DNA of 47,609 bases from Deltaproteobacteria bacterium (GCA_016875015.1 VGSJ01000013.1:1-47609); one strand, 5' to 3'; counted from the stretch's first letter, positions 10,525-20,884 are shown. The notes: generated by a model not told the origin, from the sequence alone. Made by a program: numbers and translations.

Positions 10525-10626
10525 ATAGTTACGGGTGGGCCACAGGCCCATGAATGACTGTTTGGAAATTTGTGGGACCAGCCCGGACAGCAGCCCTCGC
10601 GACCAGTTTAACAAATTTTATAAAAA

Positions 10627-11280
10627 ATGCCAGCTTCCCCCAAAGCCACTAAGAAAGAACTGGTCACCGCGTTTCGCACCCGGGAGATCCTGGCCGCGGC
10701 CCGGCAGCTGTTGGAGGAGCGCGGCCTGGAAGTCATGACCATGGAAGAGATCGCCGCGGCCGCCGGGGTGGCCAAGGGCACCCTGTACCTCTATTTCCAG
10801 AGCAAAGACGATCTGATCCTGGCCCTCATCACCCAGGTGGGGAAAAACCTCCTTCAGGACGTGGAGGCCTCTATAGAGGCCCTGGGGACGCCTCCGGAGA
10901 AGTTGAGCCGGATGGTGTCCGTCCTCCTGGAGTATCTCAACCGGGAGCGGCTGTTGTTTCCCATGTATGCCCGGGAACTGCTCCGGGGGGAGGGGGAATC
11001 CCGGGAAGGATTCCGGCGCCCCTACCAGGAATTGGAAGAGAAATTTGTTACCCTGGTGACCCGCCTGTTTGCCGAAGGCATTGCCGCCGGCCAGTTTATT
11101 CCCGCCAATCCCCGCCTCCTCACCTTTTTGATTCGGGGGTTGGTCCGGGCCACCGGCTACTACCAGAAGGCCGAAGGACAGGCTGATGCGGCCAAAGAGG
11201 CCTTACCGGTTATTCTCACCCTGCTCTCCTCCGGTTTGATCCGGGAAAAGCGATCTTTAGCAGAGGAAGCGGCGCGATGA
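10627..11280 (+). CDS. TetR/AcrR family transcriptional regulator
   Basis: N-terminal HTH ILAAARQLLEERGLEVMTMEEIAAAAGVAKGTLYLYFQSKDDLILAL; first gene of an efflux operon. Confidence 0.95.
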   Translation: MPASPKATKKELVTAFRTREILAAARQLLEERGLEVMTMEEIAAAAGVAKGTLYLYFQSKDDLILALITQVGKNLLQDVEASIEALGTPPEKLSRMVSVLLEYLNRERLLFPMYARELLRGEGESREGFRRPYQELEEKFVTLVTRLFAEGIAAGQFIPANPRLLTFLIRGLVRATGYYQKAEGQADAAKEALPVILTLLSSGLIREKRSLAEEAAR

Positions 11281-12638
11281 CGGCCAGAAACCTCGGGCTC
11301 GGGCTCGCACTGATACTGTGGGGCGCCTCGGTCTTCCCAGGCGGGACTGCCGAACCCCCGGCTCCCCACCTCGATTTAAGGGAAGCCCTGCGCCTGGCCT
11401 TTAAGGCCAACCCCAATTTGCAGATCAGCCGCCTCCAGGCCCTCATCGCCGGCGAGCAGGTGGTGCGGGCCCGGTCGGGGCTGCTGCCCCAGGTCAAGAC
11501 CCAGGTGGGCCAAACCATTTACGATGATCCCCTGAAGTTTAAAATCGGCGGCGGCCTGCCGGGCGCTTCCGGCGGGATCAGCTTTCCCCAGACCAACCGG
11601 AACTTCTGGAGCAGCCAGACCTCCGTGAACCAGTTGGTGTTCGACTTCTGGGGCACCCCGGCCAAATATATGGCGGCCATCAAGGGACATCAGGCCAGTC
11701 TGCTGGACACCGCCCAGACCCGGGACAACGTGTTTCTGACCGTGGCCCAGGGGTACTTCAAGACCCTCCGGGCCCAAAAAATGGTGGAAGTGGCCAAGCA
11801 GAATGTCTTTGACCTCAAGGAGCATCTTCGCATTGCCCAGGACCAGCACCAATTCGGGATCGTGACTTTTAACGACGTGCTGCAGGCCAAGGTCTCGTTG
11901 GCTGACGCCCAGCAGAACCTGATCGTGGCCCAGACCGATTTTATCGACATCCGGTCGTCGCTGAACAAGGTCCTGATGCTGCCCGTGTCCGCCCCCACGG
12001 TCCTGAAGGATGAGAAAGTCGACCTCAAAGCCTGGGCCCTGGGAGATGCTACGGACGCGGCCTTGAAGCGCCGGAGCGATCTCAAGGCCTCCCAGGAGCG
12101 CATCCATGCACAGGAAAAGCAGGTGGTGGAGACCCGGGCCCGGCTATTTCCCCAGTTTGCCGTCCAGGCGGGGCACAACTATCAGGTAAACAATAGCCTG
12201 CTGCACAATCACCAGTGGTTTGTCATCTTTGGCATGAACTGGAACATCTTTTCCGGGTTGGACACCAAGGCCGCGATCTCCCAGGCCAGGCTCAAGGTGC
12301 AGCAACTGCAGGAGCAGCATAAGGATATGAACGAGCAAGTCCAACTGGATGTCCAGACCGCTTACCTGAAGATCAAAGAGACCGTGGACCGGATCAGGAC
12401 CACGGAAACCGCGGTGACCCAGGGCGAGGAAAACCTGCGCCTCAACGAAGAGCGCTATAAAGAAAGCGTGGGGACCGCCACCGACGTCATCGACGCCGAT
12501 ACCCTCTTGACCAGGACCCGGGTCAATTACTGGACCGCGGTGTACGACCATCAGATGGCCAAGGCCCAGATGCTCTGGGCCATCGGCGGCATCAATGAAC
12601 TCCTCCCCCAGGAGAACCAGCCGCGCCATGGCCCGTAA
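11277..12638 (+). CDS. TolC family outer membrane efflux protein
   Basis: 453 aa; ATGA overlap with the TetR stop; repeated coiled-coil OMF pattern LRLAFKANPNLQISRLQALIAGEQVVRARSGLLPQV. Confidence 0.9.
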   Translation: MTARNLGLGLALILWGASVFPGGTAEPPAPHLDLREALRLAFKANPNLQISRLQALIAGEQVVRARSGLLPQVKTQVGQTIYDDPLKFKIGGGLPGASGGISFPQTNRNFWSSQTSVNQLVFDFWGTPAKYMAAIKGHQASLLDTAQTRDNVFLTVAQGYFKTLRAQKMVEVAKQNVFDLKEHLRIAQDQHQFGIVTFNDVLQAKVSLADAQQNLIVAQTDFIDIRSSLNKVLMLPVSAPTVLKDEKVDLKAWALGDATDAALKRRSDLKASQERIHAQEKQVVETRARLFPQFAVQAGHNYQVNNSLLHNHQWFVIFGMNWNIFSGLDTKAAISQARLKVQQLQEQHKDMNEQVQLDVQTAYLKIKETVDRIRTTETAVTQGEENLRLNEERYKESVGTATDVIDADTLLTRTRVNYWTAVYDHQMAKAQMLWAIGGINELLPQENQPRHGP

Positions 12639-13686
12639 ACTTCTCGTCAACATCGGCATAGGCCTTCTGGTCCTGGTCATGGTTGGGGCCGGAATCGCCT
12701 ACTGGAGGCACATCCAGATTTTCGTCAGCACCGACGACGCTTATGTGGCCGGCTATGTAGGCGTCATTTCGGCCCGGGTGCCGGGGCGGGTGGCCAAAAT
12801 TCTGGTGGACAACAACCAGCACGTCACTCCCGGCCAGGTCCTGGTGACCCTGGAGCCCCAGGACTATGATACCGCGGTGGCCCGGGAGGCGGGGAACCTG
12901 GGCCGCCTGCGCCAGGAAGTGGCCCAGGCCTACGTCCGGGTCTCCACCGCCAAAACCCGGGTGCCCCAGGCGGAAGCCAATTTCAAGATGGCCAGCCTCG
13001 ATAAGACCCGCTATACCAGCCTGTTTGAACGCCGCACCATCCCCAAACAGACCCTGGACCAGGTGGAAACCCGCTACCGGATCAACCAGGCGGAGTTGAA
13101 CAAAACCCAGCGGGAACTCAAGGAAGCCTTGGCTGCCATCGGCGGGTCCACCGACATCCCTCTGGACGAGCAGCCGGCCATCAAGGAAGCCAAGGCCAGA
13201 CTGGAGCAGGCCCGCCTCAACCTGGGCTATGCCAGGATCACCGCCCAGATCGAAGGCTACATCACTAGGCGGCAGGTGGAAGTGGGCAACTGGGTCCAGC
13301 CCGGACAGCCCATGATGATGCTCGTGCCTCTGGGCACGTCCCAGCTGTGGGTCCAGGCCAATTACAAAGAGACGGAACTCAATCACCTGTATATCGGCCA
13401 GCCCGCCAGGGTCCGGGTGGACAGCTACCCCGGGGTCGAATTTCCCGGCCGGGTGGATTCCATCATGGCCGGCACCGGCTCGGCCTTCTCGCTTCTGCCC
13501 CCGGAGAACGCCACCGGCAACTGGGTGAAGGTGGTCCAACGCGTCCCGGTCAAAATCACGCTGATGCCGCCCTTCCCCGCCAACCGCCCCCTGCGCCTGG
13601 GGATGTCCACCGAGGTTACCATCGACACCCGGGAACGCACCGGCAAACGGCTATCGGGGCCGGAGTGGCAGTCGTCTTCTCAATAA
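12628..13686 (+). CDS. HlyD/EmrA family membrane fusion protein
   Basis: Start moved to ATG at 12628 (MARKLLVNIGIGLLVLVMVGAGIAYW), 11 bp inside the TolC end; STDDAYVAGYVGVISARVPGRV is EmrA-like. Confidence 0.93.
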   Translation: MARKLLVNIGIGLLVLVMVGAGIAYWRHIQIFVSTDDAYVAGYVGVISARVPGRVAKILVDNNQHVTPGQVLVTLEPQDYDTAVAREAGNLGRLRQEVAQAYVRVSTAKTRVPQAEANFKMASLDKTRYTSLFERRTIPKQTLDQVETRYRINQAELNKTQRELKEALAAIGGSTDIPLDEQPAIKEAKARLEQARLNLGYARITAQIEGYITRRQVEVGNWVQPGQPMMMLVPLGTSQLWVQANYKETELNHLYIGQPARVRVDSYPGVEFPGRVDSIMAGTGSAFSLLPPENATGNWVKVVQRVPVKITLMPPFPANRPLRLGMSTEVTIDTRERTGKRLSGPEWQSSSQ

Positions 13687-13825
13687 GTTTTGAGGCCCCC
13701 TGGCCGCCTCCCGGTAGCGCCGGACCCCATGAGGCCTTCCGGAGCACTACATGGCGCCGGAAAAGCCGGGGCAATCCCTGGGGCGTCGAAGTTATTGCCC
13801 GGATCAATCAGGCTGTGAACCAGAG

Positions 13826-15412
13826 ATGACCACTCCTAACAGCGGCTCCCCGGTGGCGGTCAACAAATGGCTGGTCACCATCGCGGTGATGGCCGGCACC
13901 TTCATGGAAATCGTGGACACCACGGTGGTCAACGTGGCCCTGCCCCAAATCGCCGGCAGCCTGGCCGCCTCGGTGGACGAAACCACCTGGATCCTGACGG
14001 CCTATCTGGTCTCCAACGCCATCATCCTGCCCATCACCGGCTGGCTCTCGGCGCTCTTCGGCCGCAAGCGCTTTCTGATTCTCTGCATGGCCCTGTTCAC
14101 CGTCAGTTCCATGTTGTGCGGCATGGCCACCAGTCTGGGGATGCTCATCATCTTCCGCATCATCCAGGGCGTCGGCGGCGGGGCGCTCCAGCCCATCTCC
14201 CAGGCCATCCTATTGGAAACCTTCCCGGTGCAGGAGCGGGGCATGGCCATGGCCATTTGGGGCATCGGGGTGATCATCGCTCCCATTGTGGGGCCGGTCA
14301 TGGGGGGCTGGGTCACCGACAACCTCACCTGGCGCTGGGCCTTCTACATCAACCTGCCCGTCGGCCTGTTGTCCCTGATTCTCACCTGGCTGTTCATTTT
14401 CGACCCCGATTACATCCGGCGCCAGCGGGCCGGCAGCATCGACTACTGGGGGCTGGGGTTCTTGATCGTGGGTCTGGGAGCCCTCCAGGTGGTGCTGGAC
14501 AAGGGGGAGCGGGAAGACTGGTTCTCTTCCGCCTTCATCACCCAACTGGCCATCATCGCGGTGGTGGCCTTAGGTGTCCTGATCTATCATGAACTCAAAA
14601 CCAGGCACCCCGTGGTGGACCTCCGGCTCTTCAAGGAGCGGAACTACGCCGCCGGGGTGACCATCATGTTTTTTTTCGGGTTTGTCCTCTATGGCAGCAT
14701 CATGCTCCTGCCCCTGTTCCTCCAAACCCTCATGGGCTACGACGCCACCCTGGCGGGCTGGGCCCTGGCCTTCGGGGGCATCGGCTCCCTGCTGATCATG
14801 CCGGTGGTGGGCCGGCTGACCATGGTGATGGACAGCCGCAAAATAGTCTTTGTCGGCCTGTTAATCAACGCCTATGCCGTTTATCTCATGAGCGGCTACA
14901 CCACCGGCATTGATTTTTATCACGCCTGGTGGCCCAGGTTCGTCCAGGGGTTTGGCCTGGGGGCCACCTTCGTGTCCCTCACCACCCTCACCATGTCCCG
15001 CATCCCCCAGGAGAAAATGGGCAACGCCGCCGGCATCTTCAACCTGAGCCGCAATCTGGGGGGGTCTTTCGGCATCGCCACGGCCACCACCCTCCTGGCC
15101 CGGCGGAGCCAGTTCCATCAAAGCCGCCTGGTGGAGCACCTCACCCCCCTGTCCCAGCCTTTCAACGATTGGCAGCAGCGCCTGTCCCAAGTCTTGCCGG
15201 ATTTGGGGACCGACTGGCAGTGGTGGAACACCCCCGAGGCCATGGCCGGGCTATACCAGGAAGTGCTGCGCCAGGCGAAAATGCTGGCCTTCTGCGACGA
15301 TTACTGGTTCTTTACCATCGTTTTTCTCTGCCTGCTGCCCCTGGTCTTTCTCATGCGTCGCGGCCCCAAGCCTGCCGTCGCCGAAGAGCCGGGGATAGAA
15401 CCCCTTCCTTGA
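13826..15412 (+). CDS. DHA2 family MFS drug transporter (EmrB/QacA-like)
   Basis: Likely start ATG 13826 (MTTPNSGSPVAVNKW); FMEIVDTTVVNVALPQIAGSL, TAYLVSNAIILPITGWLSALFGRKR; 14-TM EmrB signature. Confidence 0.95.
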   Translation: MTTPNSGSPVAVNKWLVTIAVMAGTFMEIVDTTVVNVALPQIAGSLAASVDETTWILTAYLVSNAIILPITGWLSALFGRKRFLILCMALFTVSSMLCGMATSLGMLIIFRIIQGVGGGALQPISQAILLETFPVQERGMAMAIWGIGVIIAPIVGPVMGGWVTDNLTWRWAFYINLPVGLLSLILTWLFIFDPDYIRRQRAGSIDYWGLGFLIVGLGALQVVLDKGEREDWFSSAFITQLAIIAVVALGVLIYHELKTRHPVVDLRLFKERNYAAGVTIMFFFGFVLYGSIMLLPLFLQTLMGYDATLAGWALAFGGIGSLLIMPVVGRLTMVMDSRKIVFVGLLINAYAVYLMSGYTTGIDFYHAWWPRFVQGFGLGATFVSLTTLTMSRIPQEKMGNAAGIFNLSRNLGGSFGIATATTLLARRSQFHQSRLVEHLTPLSQPFNDWQQRLSQVLPDLGTDWQWWNTPEAMAGLYQEVLRQAKMLAFCDDYWFFTIVFLCLLPLVFLMRRGPKPAVAEEPGIEPLP

Positions 15413-15501
15413 TCCGCCGCACTCTGGTATTGTTCCTAGATAACGCCCATTACCCGGCCGGGTGATGATCTCCGCCGCCCCAGGGCGAGAAGGATACGTG
15501 G

Positions 15502-16461
15502 TTGCGCCTCGTCAATCTTATTCTCCTGCTGATCGCCTCGATTTTCTTCGCCTGGATTCTCAACGAAGTGGGGTGGGATACCCTGGGGCATTATCTCTGG
15601 CGGGTAGGATGGTACTGGCCGCTGCTTCTGCTGCCCTATGGGGTGGTCAACTGGCTGGAAGCCTGGTCCTGGAAGTATATCCTGGTCCACCCGCCGGCCA
15701 AGACCACGGTGGGCCGCCTCTTCTGGCTGCGTCTCGGGGGGGAATCCCTGAACCAGCTCACTCCCACCGCCGGCCTGGGGGGCGAGCCCTTTAAAGCCAC
15801 CCGCCTCCAGGCCGACGGCGTGCCTCTGGAGGTGGCCAGCGCCTCGGTGGTGATCATGAAGGGCATCCTGGTCCTGAGCCTGGCCTTGTATATCTTTGCC
15901 GGGCTGGTCCTGGCCCCCTTCTTTCTGCCGGAGGCGGGCAGGCAAATGCTGTTCTTATGCCTGGCGGCCCTGGGTCTGGCGGCCGTCGGCATCATTTTCG
16001 TCGTTGTTCAGCGGCGGGACCCATTCGGCAACAGCTTCCGCTTCCTCTCCCGGCGCGGCTGGCTGCCCCGCTTTCTCAGGGATCAGGAGGGCTTTTTAGA
16101 GGGTCTGGACACGGCCATGTCCCAGTTCTACCGGCAATATCCGTCCCGGGCCCTGCTGGCCTTTTCCCTGTTTTTCCTCAGCTGGCTGCTCCATTCGGTG
16201 GAGGTCTACCTGATTTTCTGGCTCCTGGGCCACCCCATCAGCTGGGGCATGGCCGTCTGCCTGGATGCCCTGGCCATGCTCTTCACGGCCCTGGGGTTTT
16301 TTATCCCCGCGGCCATGGGGGTGCAGGAGGGCGGCAACATTCTGTTGGCCCTGGGCTTTAACCTGGGTTTTACCCTGGGCGCAGCCTTCAGCATCCTCAG
16401 GCGCATCCGGGAAGCCTTCTGGCTCTGCCTGGGCCTCGTGGTAGTATGGCGGGAGAAGTGA
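15502..16461 (+). CDS. Lysylphosphatidylglycerol synthase TM/flippase-like domain protein
   Basis: 319 aa, poly-TM; LFWLRLGGESLNQLTPTAGLGGEPFKA typical of this family; TTG start assumed. Confidence 0.85.
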   Translation: MRLVNLILLLIASIFFAWILNEVGWDTLGHYLWRVGWYWPLLLLPYGVVNWLEAWSWKYILVHPPAKTTVGRLFWLRLGGESLNQLTPTAGLGGEPFKATRLQADGVPLEVASASVVIMKGILVLSLALYIFAGLVLAPFFLPEAGRQMLFLCLAALGLAAVGIIFVVVQRRDPFGNSFRFLSRRGWLPRFLRDQEGFLEGLDTAMSQFYRQYPSRALLAFSLFFLSWLLHSVEVYLIFWLLGHPISWGMAVCLDALAMLFTALGFFIPAAMGVQEGGNILLALGFNLGFTLGAAFSILRRIREAFWLCLGLVVVWREK

Positions 16462-16563
16462 CCGTGAGCCGCAAGAATAGCGGTTACCGAGCGACTCTTT
16501 AAGATAGCCTGACCATATCAAATAATTTTCTCGCTTAATGGTCCCCTTGTCTCCCTGAAGTTC

Positions 16564-17499
16564 CTAAATTGCGTTCAAAAACTTCGTCAAACTCTCCCGG
16601 TTTTCCACGTTGTGAAAACTCTCGGGGGATTCCTGGGGCAGGATCTTCTTTACCAGGCCCGTGAGGACGTTTTTGGGCCCCACCTCCACCCAGGTGTCCA
16701 CCCCGGCGGCCTTCAGATTGAGGATGAGTTCGGCCCAGCGCACCGGGCTGGTGAGCTGGGCGCCCATGGCCGCCCGCAGGGCGCCCGGGTCCGTCTCCGT
16801 CGCCGCGGTGGCGTTGAGATAGAGAGGCAGCCGGGGGGCCCTGAAGTCCAGCTTCGCCATGCACGCGGCGAAATCCCGGGTGGCCTCCTCCATCAACGGC
16901 GAGTGCCAGGCCCCGGAGACCTTTAAAGGGATGACCTTGGCTCCTTCGGCTTTCGCCAGATTCCCCGCCCGGGCGACCATTTCCGGGGAGCCGGAAATTA
17001 CCGTCTGCTCCGGGGTATTGAAGTTGGCCAGGGCGATGGGGCCTTCTTTGGTCACGGGATGGACCAGCCCCTTCAGTTTCTCCGGGGTCAGCCCGATGAC
17101 CGCGGCCATGGCCCCGGGATATTTTTCGGCCTCACGGTGCATGAGGCGGCCGCGCTCGGCCACCGCGGCGATGGTGTCATTGGCGCTCAACACCCCCGCG
17201 GCATACAGGGCGCTGTACTCCCCCAGGCTGTGGCCGCACACCGCGACTGGCGTAACCCCGGCTTTGGTGAGGGCCCGGTAGAGACAGAGGTTGACCACGG
17301 TCACCGCGGGCTGGAGATTCACCGTCAGGGTGAGTTCCTCCATGGGCCCGGTGAAGCAAAGCCTTTTTAAGGGCAGCCCGGTGGTTTCCTCCGCCAGGCC
17401 GAACAACTCCCGGGCCCCGGGGTCGGCTTCAAAAAGGTCCTGGCCCATGCCCACGTACTGGGAACCCTGCCCGGGAAACAAAAACGCGATGTGAGACAT
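16564..17499 (-). CDS. fabD: Malonyl-CoA-[acyl-carrier-protein] transacylase
   Basis: MSHIAFLFPGQGSQYVGMGQDL; active-site GHSLGEYSAL. Confidence 0.97.
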   Translation of the reverse strand: MSHIAFLFPGQGSQYVGMGQDLFEADPGARELFGLAEETTGLPLKRLCFTGPMEELTLTVNLQPAVTVVNLCLYRALTKAGVTPVAVCGHSLGEYSALYAAGVLSANDTIAAVAERGRLMHREAEKYPGAMAAVIGLTPEKLKGLVHPVTKEGPIALANFNTPEQTVISGSPEMVARAGNLAKAEGAKVIPLKVSGAWHSPLMEEATRDFAACMAKLDFRAPRLPLYLNATAATETDPGALRAAMGAQLTSPVRWAELILNLKAAGVDTWVEVGPKNVLTGLVKKILPQESPESFHNVENRESLTKFLNAI

Positions 17500-17558
17500 G
17501 CTGTACCTCGATAATCAAAATTATTTGTAAGAGAAACGACAATTCCTGTTACGAATAC

Positions 17559-17690
17559 GAAAAGTTCTTTAACTCCTTGGCACAGGCTTTCCAGCCTGTG
17601 CCAAGGAAGCAGGTTATTCGGGCGCAGCCTGGAAAGGCTGTGCCACCGGCATCTTGCCGGTGCGAATGCACAGGCTGGAAGCCTGTGCCA
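17559..17690. repeat. Composite REP element copy 3 (3' end degenerate)
   Basis: ACGAAAAGTTCTTTAACT then CCTTGGCACAGGCT-TTCC-AGCCTGTGCCAAGG (17575-17606), CAGCCT-GGAA-AGGCTG (17625-17640), GCACAGGCTGGAAGCCTGTGC. Confidence 0.75.
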
Positions 17691-17803
17691 CTGATGCAAC
17701 CGCGCCCCAAAGGCAGGCGCCAAGGTCCTGCCCAGCCATGGCAATCATCCGGCAGGCCAAGGAGGAACCCTGGAGGGGATGGCTCGTCCGGCCGGACTGT
17801 TCC

Positions 17804-18445
17804 TCAGGAGATGATCGTCTCCCTTAAGGCCCGGGCCGCGGCGATAACATCCGCGGCGGCCGTGACCGCGCTCATTACCGCGGGGTGCTTGGCTCCCCGG
17901 GCCACCACCTGGGCAATGTTGCCCTGATTGATGCCGCCCATGGTACTCCAGGGAATCCTGAGATGCGGCGTCATGCGTTGGATGGCCTCAACCCCCAGAA
18001 TAGCGGCGTTGGGCTTGGTGGCGGTGGGGAAGATGGGGCCGAGATTAACGTATCCGGCCCCGGCCTCCTGGGCCGCCAGCGCCTCTTCCAGGGAATGGGT
18101 GGAGGCGCCGATGACCAGGTTCGGGGCGATCCTATGGGCCGCGGCCACGGGGAGGTCCGCCTGGCCCAGGTGGACCCCGTCGGCGTCCGCGGCCAGGGCG
18201 ATGTCCACCCGGTCATCGATAATCAGCAAAGACCCGGCTGCCTCAGTCCGCCGGCGGAATTCCACCGCCAACTCATAAAGAGGGCGGTCTTCCAGGTCCT
18301 TTTCCCGGAGTTGGACGATTTTTACCCCGGCGGCCAGGACTTGGTCCAAAACTTCCAGCGCGGTGCGGCCGGCGCAAAAGGCTTCAGTGATGACCACGTA
18401 GAGGTCGGCTTGCTCAAAGGCGGCCAGGCGCCGGGCGAGGTCCAT
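17804..18445 (-). CDS. thiE: Thiamine phosphate synthase
   Basis: VQLREKDLEDR, LLIIDDRVDIALAADADGVHLGQADLPV, GPIFPTATK motifs. Confidence 0.95.
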   Translation of the reverse strand: MDLARRLAAFEQADLYVVITEAFCAGRTALEVLDQVLAAGVKIVQLREKDLEDRPLYELAVEFRRRTEAAGSLLIIDDRVDIALAADADGVHLGQADLPVAAAHRIAPNLVIGASTHSLEEALAAQEAGAGYVNLGPIFPTATKPNAAILGVEAIQRMTPHLRIPWSTMGGINQGNIAQVVARGAKHPAVMSAVTAAADVIAAARALRETIIS

Positions 18446-18642
18446 CAGCCGCCCCCCACCAGGCGCACCAATTCCAGGACGTCGCCCTCGGCCAGCCGCG
18501 TTTCCTGGTAGGCATCGCGGTCCACGATCTCCCGGTTGCGCTCCACGATGGTGCCCTGGGGGTGCAGGCCCAGTTCGGTGAGCAGGTCGAAGACCGTAGT
18601 CGCGCTTACCTCCCGGTATTCCCCGTTAACCTTTAACTTCAC
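18445..18642 (-). CDS. thiS: Sulfur carrier protein ThiS
   Basis: 65 aa beta-grasp protein ending VRLVGGG; stop overlaps the thiE start by 1 nt. Confidence 0.95.
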   Translation of the reverse strand: MKLKVNGEYREVSATTVFDLLTELGLHPQGTIVERNREIVDRDAYQETRLAEGDVLELVRLVGGG

Positions 18643-18740
18643 TGAGCAGCTCCCTTGTTAGACCTTGGGGAAAAAGGGATAAAGGGGAAGAGGGGAAAGG
18701 GTAAAACAATTTTTTTTTTCTCCTTTTACCCCTTTTCCCC

Positions 18741-19883
18741 TTATTCTATAAAGGCCCGGTCAAAATCCTTCCACACCGGGTCGTAACCGGCCCGGCGGAT
18801 GGCGGCGGCCACCTCAGCGGGGCTGCGGCCATCCTCAATCTCAAACTGCTCCAGGGCGCCGTCGTCCAGGTGGGAATAACCGCCGGGACGGGTGGACGAC
18901 CCGGCGCTCATCATGGTCACCCCCAAGGGGATCAAGCGGTCTCGCAGGCGGGAACTTTCCCGGGTGGAGAGATTGAAGCCCACTTCCGGGAGAAATATCC
19001 TCAAGGCCAGCATCAACTGCACCAACTCCCGGTCGGCCAGGGGATATTGCACCGGGTGCCGGTGGGGCGCGTGGCGCAGCCGCGGGAAGGACAGGGAAAT
19101 GGCGCTCTGCCAGCACTCCTTCTGGAGATGGCGGGCGTGCAGTCCCAGCCGAAACCCGTCGGCCCACCAGTGGTAGAGGCCCAGGAGCGCGCCGAGGCTG
19201 AGCCGGCGGACTCCGGCCCGGCCCGCCCTGACCACGCCCTCCAGGCGATAGGCGAAATCACGTTTCCGGCCCCGGGGGTGCACCCGGGCGTAGGTCTCCC
19301 GGTCATAGGTTTCCATGTACAGGGTAACCCCTTCCAGACCCTGGCCCACCAGCAGGCGGTAGTCCTCCTCATCCAGGGCGTAAACCTCCACGGCCACGGA
19401 GGCAAAGTACTCCCGGGCAATGGCCACGGCCTGGGCCAGGTACGACACCGGCGCGGCCTTGGGGGCTTCGCCGGTGAGGAGGAGGACGCTCTGGAACCCC
19501 TGACCGGCCAAGACGGCGCACTCGGACCGGATTTCCGCCGGCGTCAGGGTGCGCCTGTCCCCCTGGCTCCCGGAGTGCACCGCGAAACCGCAGTAGGTGC
19601 AGTCGGAGGTGCAGATATTGGACAGATAAATGGGGACGTACAGCCCGATGGTCCGCCCGAAGTGCTGCCGGGTGAGGCGATGGGCCGCCTGGGCCATGTC
19701 CTCCAGAAAAGGCGCCGCGGCCGGCGACAGCAGGGCCGCCAGATCTTCCGGATGCAGAAGCTCCCGGCCCAAGGCCCGCTCTACGTCTCCCGGCCCGGCC
19801 CGGTAAATCCCCTCCCGCAGCCGCGCCTCCGGCCAGGCAGTTAAGATTTTGGCGAAGGGGGAATTTTTTGATGATGTTTTCAT
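18741..19883 (-). CDS. thiH: 2-iminoacetate synthase ThiH (radical SAM)
   Basis: NICTSDCTYCGFAVHSG carries the CxxxCxxC motif; located in a thi cluster. Confidence 0.93.
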   Translation of the reverse strand: MKTSSKNSPFAKILTAWPEARLREGIYRAGPGDVERALGRELLHPEDLAALLSPAAAPFLEDMAQAAHRLTRQHFGRTIGLYVPIYLSNICTSDCTYCGFAVHSGSQGDRRTLTPAEIRSECAVLAGQGFQSVLLLTGEAPKAAPVSYLAQAVAIAREYFASVAVEVYALDEEDYRLLVGQGLEGVTLYMETYDRETYARVHPRGRKRDFAYRLEGVVRAGRAGVRRLSLGALLGLYHWWADGFRLGLHARHLQKECWQSAISLSFPRLRHAPHRHPVQYPLADRELVQLMLALRIFLPEVGFNLSTRESSRLRDRLIPLGVTMMSAGSSTRPGGYSHLDDGALEQFEIEDGRSPAEVAAAIRRAGYDPVWKDFDRAFIE

Positions 19884-19903
19884 TAGGTGAAACCTTTGGT
19901 GGC

Positions 19904-19945
19904 ACAGGCTTCCAGCCTGTGCGGGCGCAGGCTAAAGCCTGCGAC
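19904..19945. repeat. REP-type palindromes between thiH and thiG
   Basis: GGCACAGGCTTCCAGCCTGTGC and GCAGGCTAAAGCCTGC. Confidence 0.7.
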
Positions 19946-19994
19946 GACCTTTGAAGTTTTTCTGGTTCCCAAGCAGCTACATGATAAAGGAAAT

Positions 19995-20011
19995 GGTGGG
20001 CAGTGCCCACC
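19995..20011. repeat. Palindrome GGTGGGCA-G-TGCCCACC, copy 1
   Basis: Perfect 8-bp arms; second copy at 25876-25892. Confidence 0.6.
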
Positions 20012-20031
20012 CTGATATGCTAAAAACGACC

Positions 20032-20808
20032 CTACTCCAAAAACCCCGTCAAGGGGGAGGAGGCCTCGGCCGCGTCCCGCTCCGGGCCCAGGCCGGCCAG
20101 GTAGGCCAGGCGTCCGGCCGTAACCGCCAGGGCGAAGGCTTTGGCCATGGCCGCGTGGTCCTGGGCGTCGGCCAGGGCGGTATTCACCAGCACCGCGTCC
20201 GCGCCCATCTCCATGGCCTCCGCGGCGTGGGAGGGCGCGCCCAGGCCCGCGTCCACCACCACCGGCACCGTGGCCTGCTCAATGATGATGCGGATCATAT
20301 CCCGGGTTCTCAACCCCCGGTTGCTGCCGATGGGCGCGCCCAGGGGCATGACCGTGGCGGTCCCCAGCTCCTCCAGACGCTTGGCCAGAACGGGATCGGC
20401 CTGGATGTAAGGCAGCACCACAAAGCCTTCTTTAATCAAAATTTCTGCGGCTTTCAGGGTTTCCACCGGGTCCGGCAGCAAATACTTGGGCTCCGGGGTG
20501 AGTTCCAACTTCACCCAGGGCGGCAGACCCATGGCCCGGGCCATTTTGGCCAGGCGCACGGCCTCGTCCGCGGTGCGGGCCCCCGAGGTGTTGGGCAGAA
20601 TCAGGTATTGCTTCGGGTCCAACACCGAGAGGATGCTGTCGCCGGCCGGTTGGCCCAAATCCACCCGGCGCAGGGCCACGGTGACGATTTCCGCGCCGGA
20701 GGCGTCCAGGGCGGCTTTCAGGGCCGCGGCGGAGGGGAACTTCCCCGTGCCCACCATGAGACGGGAGCGGAACCGGCGTCCAGCGATGATCAAGGGTTCG
20801 TTTGGCAT
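20032..20808 (-). CDS. thiG: Thiazole synthase
   Basis: [68 protein letters not shown]. Confidence 0.97.
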   Translation of the reverse strand: MPNEPLIIAGRRFRSRLMVGTGKFPSAAALKAALDASGAEIVTVALRRVDLGQPAGDSILSVLDPKQYLILPNTSGARTADEAVRLAKMARAMGLPPWVKLELTPEPKYLLPDPVETLKAAEILIKEGFVVLPYIQADPVLAKRLEELGTATVMPLGAPIGSNRGLRTRDMIRIIIEQATVPVVVDAGLGAPSHAAEAMEMGADAVLVNTALADAQDHAAMAKAFALAVTAGRLAYLAGLGPERDAAEASSPLTGFLE

Positions 20809-20884
20809 TATTGACTCATAAGAGTGAGCAGTAAAAGCGTGAGTGACCCCGGGTATTTCGGTTTATGGTTCACGGTTAGCGGCT

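Noticed and set aside
12592-13539. 315-aa minus-strand ORF
   Set aside because: Shadow of the EmrA-like gene
17557-17803. Small ORFs encoding TGWKPVP-like peptides
   Set aside because: These peptides come from translating the REP palindrome (GCTGGAAAGCCTGTGCC) and recur wherever the repeat occurs
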